Shown in pieces: positions 1-5,009 of a DNA stretch of 5,021 bases. How positions within the stretch are numbered: position 1 is the stretch's first letter; every line of letters begins with the position of its first letter. Location: contig JADFMZ010000264.1 of assembly GCA_022563615.1 (NCBI GenBank), positions 1-5,021 of the forward strand. The letters run 5' to 3'. Under the pieces are notes generated by a model. That model searched no databases. It was not told the DNA's origin and saw only the letters and a program-made list of their open reading frames with translations. A program made the translations under genes and the position numbers. This stretch comes from Planctomycetota bacterium. Lineage in GTDB: Bacteria; Planctomycetota; Phycisphaerae; UBA1845.

Positions 1-155
1 TATTTTCGATACTTGGCGAACTGGGTGTGGACCTTGCACAAGGCTTTTTCATCGGTCGACCCGCGAAGAGACCAAAGGCTAAATCCGCGCCCATCTCACT
101 AACGTCGCGGCGCATTAAGCTGACGGCCAGCCAGACCAATTTGAAGCTGCGGTAA
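1..155 (+). CDS. EAL-domain protein, C-terminal fragment (cyclic-di-GMP phosphodiesterase)
   Basis: Partial gene entering from the left edge. The frame starting at base 3 is open for 50 codons and stops with TAA at 153-155. Its first residues include LGELGVDLAQGFFIGRPA, which matches the last strand and helix of EAL domains (usual form LGxDxAQGxxxxRP). EAL domains hydrolyse the second messenger cyclic di-GMP. The catalytic E-A-L motif and metal ligands would lie upstream, outside the window, so activity cannot be judged. After the domain comes a tail of about 30 residues rich in lysine, arginine, serine and threonine, without a recognisable fold. The gene converges on the minus-strand phospholipase-D frame, with 40 bases between the two stop codons. 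The family call rests on one short motif but that motif is characteristic. Confidence 0.75.
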   Translation, partial: FSILGELGVDLAQGFFIGRPAKRPKAKSAPISLTSRRIKLTASQTNLKLR

Positions 156-180
156 GCCTAAGGAACTTCTTCCGGGCTTT
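154..180 (+). terminator. Possible hairpin terminator after the EAL gene
   Basis: AAGCC (154-158) pairs with GGCTT (175-179), and GGAA (162-165) pairs with TTCC (170-173) around a CTTC loop. The two stems are separated by an unequal bulge (TAA against G). Only three T residues follow. It lies between two convergent stop codons, which is a sensible place for a terminator, but the stem is short and imperfect. Confidence 0.3.
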
Positions 181-195
181 ATGCAAGAACTGAGC

Positions 196-1047
196 TCACA
201 ACACCGGCGCCGCAAGTCTTGCCGTGCGGACGGCAAGCTTGAACCAGAAAGGCTTATTGTCGTACTCATCTCGCTCCATGAGCCGTGACGATGAGAAATC
301 GTTCTCGAACATCTGCTCTACTTTCTTCGCGAATTCCCCATCGACGACAACGGCCGTGATCTCAAAATTCAACCTGAAAGAACGATTGTCGAAATTTGCC
401 GTGCCGATAGTCGCGATATTGTCGTCAATCAACATGACTTTTTCGTGAAGAAAGCCATCGTCGTAGCGATAGAAACTGACGCCAGCCGCACTGACCTCGT
501 CAAAATAGGAATAGGCGGACATCGTGACCAACCAGCTGTCTGATTTTTCCGGAATCAATATTCGAACATCCACACCACGCAATCCGGCAAGCTGCAGTGC
601 CTGCACGATCGCATCGTCGGGCACAAAATACGGACTGGCGATCCAGAGCCTGCGGGTCGCGGAATGAATCGCTTGTGTGTACATGAGTGACGCCGTTTCC
701 ATTTCATCGGCAGGGCCGCTGGCAATGACCAATACCTTCGAATCGCCATCAATTGCGGCGTGGGGAACCCAGCTCAGGTCACCCGGCAACTCCTCGGTCG
801 CCCATCGCCAGTCCTCGACGAACGCGAGCTGCGCCCCGATAACGGCCGGTCCTTCCACACGGACGTGGGTATCCCGCCAGTGTCCGAACGCCGGATCTTT
901 TCCCAGGTATTCATCGCCGACATTGTGCCCGCCAATCCACGCGATCCGCCCGTCAACGATCACGGACTTGCGGTGATTACGAAAATTCAATTGAAAACGA
1001 TTTCCGGAACCTTTACGGGTATGGCATGGAATTATTTCGACGCCGGC
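196..1047 (-). CDS. Cardiolipin synthase-type phospholipase D, C-terminal part
   Basis: Covers residues about 495-777 of the long minus-strand frame. Both HxKx4D signatures of the phospholipase D superfamily are present. The first is H519-R-K521 to D526 in NHRKSVIVDG (about 951-978). The second is H695-E-K697 to D702 in LHEKVMLID (about 424-450), followed by GTANFDNRSFRLNFE, which is diagnostic of bacterial cardiolipin synthases. Such enzymes join two phosphatidylglycerols, or phosphatidylglycerol and phosphatidylethanolamine, into cardiolipin at the inner membrane. Bacterial ClsA proteins are about 480 residues with N-terminal membrane helices. Here those helices and the start of the first PLD domain are missing, replaced by recombinase sequence. 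No start codon or ribosome binding site of its own is visible, so it is a broken or mis-joined gene although both catalytic motifs survive. The exact member (ClsA, ClsB or a related PLD) is not certain. Confidence 0.88.
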   Translation of the reverse strand, partial: AGVEIIPCHTRKGSGNRFQLNFRNHRKSVIVDGRIAWIGGHNVGDEYLGKDPAFGHWRDTHVRVEGPAVIGAQLAFVEDWRWATEELPGDLSWVPHAAIDGDSKVLVIASGPADEMETASLMYTQAIHSATRRLWIASPYFVPDDAIVQALQLAGLRGVDVRILIPEKSDSWLVTMSAYSYFDEVSAAGVSFYRYDDGFLHEKVMLIDDNIATIGTANFDNRSFRLNFEITAVVVDGEFAKKVEQMFENDFSSSRLMERDEYDNKPFWFKLAVRTARLAAPVL

Positions 1048-2529
1048 CTCGAGCATGTGCGTCGCGAACGAGTGGCGTAGCGTGTGTGGGGTTACGTGAC
1101 AGGGGATCCCCGCCTTCGCTGCGGCCTTCTTCATGGCGTTGGACACGGTCCTGCGGTCGACTCGGCCTCTGTTCCCGCGGCCAGGGAAGAGGTAGGGCCC
1201 CTTGGGCCGGCACTCGCGCCAGTAGCCGCGCAGTTCTTCGAGCAGGCGCATCGAGACATTCCCGACCTTGATGCAAGAATCCGCGCGAACGACCACGCCC
1301 CCCTGCTCGGTTGGCTGCGAAAAAACATCCACTGCCACGGTCGGCGGTTCCGGGCCGGCGAGTTGGTCGAGCGCGTCACGGGGAAGCCCCTGTCCATCGA
1401 CCCGTACATGGCCCACATCGAGGCCCGGTGCGCGGACGTGTACGGTATTTGAGGGGGGGTTCCCATCAGAAGTGCTTGATCGCGCATGGGGTTGGGGATG
1501 CACCCTCGTCGCCCGGGCGTCGCGCAGGCTGAAGCCTGCGGCTCGGGGCAGGCTTTCGTGAAAGGGTTGACTTGCGGCTCGGCGCGAACCTCGCCAGGCG
1601 ACAAAAGGAATCAAGACGAAAATCGGCCAGGTGCTGAGAACCGTCCCGAACGCCGCGCCGCAGCACACACACATGATCCACCGATCTCGGGTTGGGGTTT
1701 CGCCAGGGTTGAGGCCTGCCCGTTGGGTCGTGGATCGCTCCAGATGTCGCATGGCGAATAAAACAGCCAGCAGCATCAGGACGGCGCCGGGCAGATGCGG
1801 CTTGCCCTCATGGGCCATGCACACCACCACCGGCATGAGCGTAAACAGCAGCCCCGCCAGCAGGCCGACGCGCGAGCCGCCGAGCCTCCTGCCGATCGCA
1901 AAGACGACCAGCACGCCGACCAGCCCCCAAGCTGCGGAGTAAGCCCGCGCGACAACGTAAAACTTACCGAACTCGTCCGGGTGATCGAGGTAGTAGACCA
2001 CGTCAGTCCGCACGTCGATCCACCCGACCAGCGCGCACAGTCGAATCAACGCACCCACCGGATAGATGAACAACCCGCCGTATTGATACAACCGTGGATC
2101 GAAGTTGAACTCGGCTGGACTCATGCCCGAAAGCGCCATCATCGCGATCATTTCGTCGGGCTGATGGGTGTACAGCCGATAGCGCAGATAGATTCTGGCG
2201 ACGTCCTCCTCGGTGTCGGTCAGCAGGATCGGTTCGTCGGTTTGCGGTTCGACCGGATCGAAATCGACATCGGCGCCGCGCCTCGGCGAGAACTTCCCTT
2301 CCGCGCCGGCCAGCCGATAGATCTTTTCTCCCGACCACGGCTTGCCGTCGCCGAACAGGTACGTGTCAATCTTGCGACTCGGCAAGCCCCAGGTGATGCC
2401 GACGGTGGACAGACCTGCAAACAGCAACAGGATCGCAAGAAGAATCGCGCATTCAATCCGCTTCGGAATGGGTCGATGATCGGTCATGTTCTTGGGCGCG
2501 GCTGGACGCATCGGCTCGCTTGGATACAC
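196..2529 (-). CDS. Chimeric 777-codon reading frame: GT-C glycosyltransferase / recombinase piece / cardiolipin synthase
   Basis: This frame is open from a GTG at 2527-2529 to TGA at 196-198. Gene callers will report it as one 777-residue protein, but its parts belong to unrelated families. Residues 1 to about 319 are a polytopic glycosyltransferase. Residues about 320-426 match nothing in this frame, because the DNA there carries a palindromic repeat and an M32 carboxypeptidase end on the opposite strand. Residues about 427-498 are a tyrosine recombinase core piece. Residues about 495-777 are a phospholipase-D-type cardiolipin synthase lacking its N-terminus. No known architecture combines these, and the antisense homology in the middle argues strongly against a real fusion. 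The frame stays open partly because antisense frames in GC-rich coding DNA rarely contain stops. The pieces are annotated separately below. I am sure of the open frame and doubt it encodes one functional protein. Confidence 0.6.
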   Translation of the reverse strand: MYPSEPMRPAAPKNMTDHRPIPKRIECAILLAILLLFAGLSTVGITWGLPSRKIDTYLFGDGKPWSGEKIYRLAGAEGKFSPRRGADVDFDPVEPQTDEPILLTDTEEDVARIYLRYRLYTHQPDEMIAMMALSGMSPAEFNFDPRLYQYGGLFIYPVGALIRLCALVGWIDVRTDVVYYLDHPDEFGKFYVVARAYSAAWGLVGVLVVFAIGRRLGGSRVGLLAGLLFTLMPVVVCMAHEGKPHLPGAVLMLLAVLFAMRHLERSTTQRAGLNPGETPTRDRWIMCVCCGAAFGTVLSTWPIFVLIPFVAWRGSRRAASQPFHESLPRAAGFSLRDARATRVHPQPHARSSTSDGNPPSNTVHVRAPGLDVGHVRVDGQGLPRDALDQLAGPEPPTVAVDVFSQPTEQGGVVVRADSCIKVGNVSMRLLEELRGYWRECRPKGPYLFPGRGNRGRVDRRTVSNAMKKAAAKAGIPCHVTPHTLRHSFATHMLEAGVEIIPCHTRKGSGNRFQLNFRNHRKSVIVDGRIAWIGGHNVGDEYLGKDPAFGHWRDTHVRVEGPAVIGAQLAFVEDWRWATEELPGDLSWVPHAAIDGDSKVLVIASGPADEMETASLMYTQAIHSATRRLWIASPYFVPDDAIVQALQLAGLRGVDVRILIPEKSDSWLVTMSAYSYFDEVSAAGVSFYRYDDGFLHEKVMLIDDNIATIGTANFDNRSFRLNFEITAVVVDGEFAKKVEQMFENDFSSSRLMERDEYDNKPFWFKLAVRTARLAAPVL
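1036..1251 (-). pseudogene. Tyrosine recombinase (integrase), internal catalytic fragment
   Basis: Residues about 427-498 of the long frame, MRLLEELRGYWRE through HMLEAGVE. They show the sequence typical of phage-, integron- and transposon-type tyrosine recombinases: a L-L-x-x-L-R-x-Y-W helix, a YLFPG turn, an RTVSNAMKKAAAKAGI helix, and the box II motif HTLRHSFATHMLEAG. Catalytic H482 and R485 are at about 1075-1086. The fragment lacks the DNA-binding N-terminus, the box I arginine, and the C-terminal (H/W)-and-tyrosine segment, so it cannot cut or join DNA. It is about 72 residues of a protein normally 300-400 long. No attachment sites, terminal inverted repeats or target duplications were found. 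On its left it runs into cardiolipin synthase through AGVE. On its right it runs into antisense M32 carboxypeptidase. The family call is firm; the subtype is not. Confidence 0.85.
1225..1452 (+). pseudogene. M32 family carboxypeptidase (thermostable carboxypeptidase type), C-terminal fragment
   Basis: In the plus-strand frame ending at TGA 1450-1452, about 75 residues from VAAQFFEQAHRDIPDLDARI to the end match the C-terminus of M32 metallocarboxypeptidases. The characteristic parts are APLLGWLRKNIHCHGRRF, where the family has a WL-R-E-N-I/V-H-x-x-G helix turn, then ELVERVTGKPL, then the closing ARCADVYGI, like the family's K-Y-x-x-L-Y-G/x-L end. M32 enzymes are zinc exopeptidases of about 500 residues that remove C-terminal amino acids. 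The HExxH zinc site lies far upstream in the family and is absent here. The same frame reads on to an ATG at 1084, but that part is antisense to the recombinase and has no M32 similarity. The piece is therefore an orphan gene end pointing right, inside the otherwise minus-strand 777-codon frame. This is the best evidence that the long frame is not a real gene. Confidence 0.82.
1520..1564. repeat. GC-rich palindromic (REP-like) repeat
   Basis: CGCAGGCT (1523-1530) and AGCCTGCG (1533-1540) are perfect inverted arms around a central GA. A further GCAGGCT direct copy at 1548-1554 is followed by a smaller inverted repeat, CTTTC-GT-GAAAG (1553-1564). The same palindrome core, with the opposite central pair TC, occurs at 5010-5021. 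A degenerate version occurs at 1700-1719. Short palindromes of this kind are usually dispersed, multi-copy intergenic repeats. It lies between the M32 stop codon and the point where glycosyltransferase similarity fades. Confidence 0.65.
1573..2529 (-). CDS. GT-C fold membrane glycosyltransferase (GT39/PMT-like), N-terminal part
   Basis: Residues 1 to about 319 of the long frame. The start is GTG at 2527-2529, chosen because GGAG (2537-2540, read on the minus strand) lies 7 bases upstream. The in-frame ATG at 2485-2487 has no such site. The first membrane helix is at about residues 27-48. A long loop follows (50-120), then an acidic QPDEM motif (D125, E126), as expected in the first extracytoplasmic loop of GT-C enzymes. 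Then come YQYGGLFIYPVGAL and further helices near 195-213, 220-238, 246-262 and 284-312. Such proteins transfer sugars from polyprenyl-phosphate donors at the outer face of the inner membrane. The acceptor cannot be inferred. Family members are usually about 500-600 residues, so roughly the C-terminal half is missing after WRGSRRA. Assignment to GT39 specifically is tentative; a polytopic GT-C protein is likely. Confidence 0.75.
1700..1719. repeat. Degenerate copy of the palindromic repeat inside the glycosyltransferase frame
   Basis: The 20 bases at 1700-1719 match 15 of 20 positions of 1520-1539, including the shared GCCTGC end. Both are preceded by GTTGGGG (1691-1697 and 1491-1497), though at different distances. 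In the glycosyltransferase frame this stretch encodes the loop around RAGLNPGETPT (residues 270-280), between two predicted membrane helices, where an insertion would be tolerated. The relation to the better palindrome is suggestive, not proven. Confidence 0.35.
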
Positions 2530-2536
2530 GCGGGGA

Positions 2537-2594
2537 CTCCAAGGTGCTCTCCGGTTCCGCCCAGTGGTTATAGCCCGTCGCGGAGAATCTCCAA
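2537..2594 (-). promoter_or_regulatory. Candidate promoter, palindrome and ribosome binding site for the glycosyltransferase gene
   Basis: Read on the minus strand: a TATAAC -10 element (2567-2572, five of six consensus bases), a 16-base spacer, and a weak TTGGAG -35 element (2589-2594, three of six). The 11-base perfect palindrome GGAGA-T-TCTCC (2582-2592) sits between and partly over the -35, a position suited to an operator. GGAG at 2537-2540 is the likely ribosome binding site of the GTG start. Predicted transcription would begin near 2560. Planctomycete promoters are not well characterised, so the call is weak. Confidence 0.3.
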
Positions 2595-2600
2595 CGCACC

Positions 2601-2626
2601 GCCAATCTTGTCACGGTTTGATTGGC
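2601..2626 (-). terminator. Perfect 7-bp inverted repeat just downstream of the nuclease gene
   Basis: GCCAATC (2601-2607) and GATTGGC (2620-2626) pair perfectly around a 12-base loop, starting 5 bases beyond the nuclease gene's TGA. No run of T follows on the minus strand, so a classical intrinsic terminator is not shown. It could be a 3'-end-stabilising hairpin, or a regulator site upstream of the next minus-strand gene. Confidence 0.35.
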
Positions 2627-2631
2627 CCATG

Positions 2632-3702
2632 TCAGTCGTTCGCTTTCGTTGGGGTGAAGGAAATATCGTAATCGGGAAACTTCTCGGCAAGCAGCGTCAT
2701 CGCCTCGCTCCAGCGTTTTCCCCACTGGCTGGAAAGGGCGTACGTACGTCCGTTGGCGTGGATGAGTTCGTCGTCGTCGCCGCAAAACCACTTGAGGACA
2801 TTGAAGCCCTTGCCGGCGGACTGCGCGTCTCTATCCGCGTGACTGGCAAACTGCTCGGAGTCGACATTGCCTTCAACCGTCCACCAGAGGTGATGGGATC
2901 GCCAGTAGATTAACTCCGCGATCAGGTCTGGGGCGACTCCGTCGTCAACCAGTGTCCTGACAACGAGCAGGATTGCGCGCCGCTTCCACTGGTTCACGTG
3001 GACCTTGCCTCGAATCGAGATATCGTGCTTGGTGAAGTCGGCGCCGCCCTCGCGTGATTTGCGCTCCTTCTGACTCTTTTCCTTGACCTGGACCTGATAT
3101 TCGGCCGCTTCGGGCAATGGAATGACCTGCTGGACGTCCATGAGCACGCGTCCATCGAGTGCGTAGGGTTTCAGTCGCACGCAGCGGATGTCCAAGTCGT
3201 GCATGTTGAGCCACATCACGGCTGTCGTCAGTTCCTTCGAGAAATCTGCGGACACGAGCACGATTCGCACGGCCTGGGCGAAGTTGTCTTCATCCGGCTC
3301 GTCCCACTCCAGGAAGCTCAGGATTGCCTGCTTCGGATCGCCTTCGATGTTGTGCTGGCTCTGGAACCGGGTGCGGGCTGCGACGGCCTGATCGAACGTC
3401 ATCGTCGAAACCATGGCGGCGTAGCGGATCGCCTGTAACTCCATGTGTCCGCCATCCTCGGTCCGCTTCAACTCGATCACGACTAAATTTGCCTGTTTGT
3501 CGAGCCCGAGCAAATCAATCCGCCGTTTGCTGACCTCCCAGTATCCGAACTCTTCCGCGATGACCAACGTCTCGGGCGAGACCACGTCGATGTGCGTGCG
3601 GAGGAGGCGCTGCAGGTCCGCTCGCTCCTTGATGCCCTCGGCACCGAAGCTGGTTCCCGGGAGTTTAATAATCTGTTCGGCTTTCAACTCAAAGATAGCC
3701 AT
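2632..3702 (-). CDS. PD-(D/E)XK nuclease-domain protein (NucS/DUF91-like)
   Basis: A 356-residue protein. The start is the ATG at 3700-3702, because GGAGG (3712-3716, minus strand) lies 9 bases upstream. The in-frame extension to 3876 is low-complexity and overlaps another gene remnant. Residues 50-97 carry a PD-(D/E)XK core: an acidic E50-E51, D63 in RRIDLLGLD, the E77-L-K79 strand in LVVIELKR, and Q90 in HMELQAIRYAAM. This layout matches NucS/DUF91-type and similar restriction-like nucleases, which cut DNA with a divalent metal. Residues about 200-222 are charged and possibly helical. Residues 223-356 form a second domain that I do not recognise, ending in HANGRTYALSSQWGKRW. It is predicted soluble and cytoplasmic. 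It could serve DNA repair, restriction or phage defence; the sequence does not decide between these. It lies 22 bases behind an upstream gene remnant, as in an operon. Confidence 0.75.
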   Translation of the reverse strand: MAIFELKAEQIIKLPGTSFGAEGIKERADLQRLLRTHIDVVSPETLVIAEEFGYWEVSKRRIDLLGLDKQANLVVIELKRTEDGGHMELQAIRYAAMVSTMTFDQAVAARTRFQSQHNIEGDPKQAILSFLEWDEPDEDNFAQAVRIVLVSADFSKELTTAVMWLNMHDLDIRCVRLKPYALDGRVLMDVQQVIPLPEAAEYQVQVKEKSQKERKSREGGADFTKHDISIRGKVHVNQWKRRAILLVVRTLVDDGVAPDLIAELIYWRSHHLWWTVEGNVDSEQFASHADRDAQSAGKGFNVLKWFCGDDDELIHANGRTYALSSQWGKRWSEAMTLLAEKFPDYDISFTPTKAND

Positions 3703-3710
3703 AGGCGATG

Positions 3711-3716
3711 CCCTCC
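3711..3716 (-). promoter_or_regulatory. Ribosome binding site of the nuclease gene
   Basis: On the minus strand GGAGGG, close to the full Shine-Dalgarno consensus, lies 8 bases before ATG 3700-3702. It fixes the start there and rejects the longer frame reaching 3876. Confidence 0.8.
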
Positions 3717-3724
3717 AAATTAAG

Positions 3725-3886
3725 CTACTCTGCCTGCACAGTCGTGGCGGGGACGGTCTCTTGTTGGCGGGCCAGCCGCTCGATTTCCTCCCAGGCGACC
3801 ACCAAGCTGTTGTAGCTGCGGGTCCCGTTGGCCCACTTCTTGCGTTTGCACTCTTGGTTAAGGCGATAAAGCCCATCCCACGAACT
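3725..3886 (-). pseudogene. C-terminal remnant of an unidentified gene upstream of the nuclease gene
   Basis: A minus-strand frame of 53 codons ending at TAG 3725-3727, bounded upstream by an in-frame TAG at 3887-3889, with no start codon inside. The peptide begins SSWDGLYRLNQECKRKKW and continues through RSYNSLVVAWEEIERLARQQE. It reads like genuine protein: a basic aromatic segment, then an amphipathic, possibly coiled-coil helix. This looks more like coding sequence than the overlapping 3876-start frame, which is rich in proline, serine and arginine. The 22-base gap to the nuclease start suggests the two genes were co-transcribed. I cannot name the family. Loss of the N-terminus could be another broken join near 3890, a nonsense mutation, or a sequencing frameshift. 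The adjacent frame upstream reads RGFWYVEFVGW, which could be continuous with WDGLY after a one-step frame change. Confidence 0.45.
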
Positions 3887-3889
3887 CTA

Positions 3890-4106
3890 CATACCAGAAT
3901 CCGCGTTCCCGGGCGAAAAACGCGGCTGGAGTATGGCTCAAGGCCGCCAGAAATGCACGCCGGCGGCGCGCGGGCTCATCTTTCCGGCCTGACAAACCAG
4001 CGCTTGCGCGGTAAACGGATACGTCCGAGGTGTGGAACATGTTGTTCGTCAAGGCATTTGAAAGCCATTAACGCAGGCCATCGAGAGGCGCAAGACTCGG
4101 ATATCA
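3890..4106. other. Interval without a recognisable gene
   Basis: I see no convincing coding sequence on either strand. The minus-strand frame at 3858-4052 is arginine- and alanine-rich with no family resemblance, except possibly its end, RGFWYVEFVGW, discussed with the gene remnant. The stretch must hold the upstream region of the VanZ-like gene, but no clear -35/-10 pair was found. The small palindrome AACATGTT at 4037-4044 is the only local symmetry noted. Confidence 0.5.
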
Positions 4107-4109
4107 TTG

Positions 4110-4979
4110 ATGCGAAACGGATTCGTGGCGCGGTATTCCTCGTGGGGCGTCTTGACGGGCGTTCCGGCCTGCATCTACCTCATGGTGGCTATGGTCTCCC
4201 ACGACTGGATGCAACAGCCGGCCTTTTGGGCGCAGGGGCGCCTCTCCCATCGGAGTTGGAACCATCTGGTTACATCCGTCGGAGCGCCGATCCTGATCGC
4301 GCTTTGCCTGTGGATGGCTGTGCGCATTCGAAAGCATCCGCAACGTTTTCTAGCCGCAGCCTACCTGGGCGTCTTTGTGCTGCTGGCGATCTTTTCCTTC
4401 CAAACCCTGCTGGTGATGAACATCGAGATCGTGCACTTCCCGCAATATGCGATCTTCGCCCTGCTGCTCTACCCGATCACACGCCGCTACGGAGATACAG
4501 CCATTCTGGCCACCCTGGGTGGAATACTCGACGAGGCCTACCAGTACTTCTTTCTGTATGGCGATCGAGGCATTCACTTCGATTTCAACGACGTCATCCT
4601 CAACTCGATCGGCGCCGGTTTCGGATTGGCGATCGTGTTCGTCGTGGCTCGTCCCGCGCCCCCCGTGATCGCCGGGAGCGGGTCAGCTCGATCCATCGTA
4701 AGGATATCGCCGGTGGTCCTGGGCGCCGCGGCGCTCCTGGCATTGTGCCTGATCCTGGCGTGGCTGGATTGGATTCGCCTGTTGCCGAGCGCCGACTCAT
4801 CACGATGGGCGATTGTGCTCCGGCGCGGGGGTCCGTCCACGATGTTCTGGACGGAAACGACTTGGGGAAAGACCTATCACGAGGTACAGCCTTTCGAATG
4901 GCTTGTTGTGGCGCTGGGCTTGCATTGGCCGCATATCGTTTTGGATCGTTTCGGCGGACCGGCGCGGTCCAGCCGGTGA
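4110..4979 (+). CDS. VanZ-like polytopic membrane protein
   Basis: A 289-residue protein from ATG 4110-4112 to TGA 4977-4979. A TTG directly before it is an alternative start. No good ribosome binding site is visible (GAGAGG lies over 20 bases away), and the GTG at 4125 cannot be excluded. Hydrophobic segments lie near residues 14-30, 55-72, 82-103, 112-122, 130-140, 162-180 and 202-220. VanZ-family features are clear: IEIVHFPQYAIFALLLY (E106, H109), then LDEAYQ (D141, E142, Q145), then D158 and DVILNSIGAGFG (D161, N165, G168), matching the family's DE-x-x-Q and D-x-x-x-N-x-x-G pattern. VanZ lowers teicoplanin sensitivity in enterococci, but most homologues are of unknown envelope-related function, so resistance should not be inferred. 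The last ~70 residues, after the seventh segment, form a tryptophan-rich tail beyond the core domain. Confidence 0.8.
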   Translation: MRNGFVARYSSWGVLTGVPACIYLMVAMVSHDWMQQPAFWAQGRLSHRSWNHLVTSVGAPILIALCLWMAVRIRKHPQRFLAAAYLGVFVLLAIFSFQTLLVMNIEIVHFPQYAIFALLLYPITRRYGDTAILATLGGILDEAYQYFFLYGDRGIHFDFNDVILNSIGAGFGLAIVFVVARPAPPVIAGSGSARSIVRISPVVLGAAALLALCLILAWLDWIRLLPSADSSRWAIVLRRGGPSTMFWTETTWGKTYHEVQPFEWLVVALGLHWPHIVLDRFGGPARSSR

Positions 4980-5009
4980 AGGGAATAAGAGCTTCTAACA
5001 AAACCGAAT

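Noticed and set aside
1084..1224. N-terminal part of the plus-strand frame that ends in the M32 C-terminus
   Set aside because: It has no M32 similarity and lies opposite the recombinase core, so the ATG at 1084 is not a real start.
1036..1251. An active integrase or genomic island boundary
   Set aside because: Only the HxLRH box survives. The box I arginine and catalytic tyrosine are absent, and no attachment site, tRNA or terminal repeats are nearby.
1795..2913. A 372-codon plus-strand frame
   Set aside because: It is antisense to the glycosyltransferase and the nuclease gene, spans their intergenic gap, and is rich in histidine, arginine, glutamine and proline with no family resemblance. 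It is a shadow frame of GC-rich coding DNA.
3703..3876. N-terminal extension of the nuclease protein by 58 residues
   Set aside because: The extension is low-complexity, overlaps the better-looking gene remnant in another frame, and the strong ribosome binding site at 3711-3716 points to ATG 3700-3702.
3858..4052. A 64-codon minus-strand frame
   Set aside because: Its composition is arginine- and alanine-rich with no ribosome binding site and no recognisable motif, apart from a possible frameshifted tail noted in the findings.
4110..4979. A glycopeptide resistance gene
   Set aside because: Only the VanZ-like membrane domain is present. There are no vanH, vanA, vanX, vanR or vanS neighbours, and most VanZ-family proteins have no shown link to resistance.
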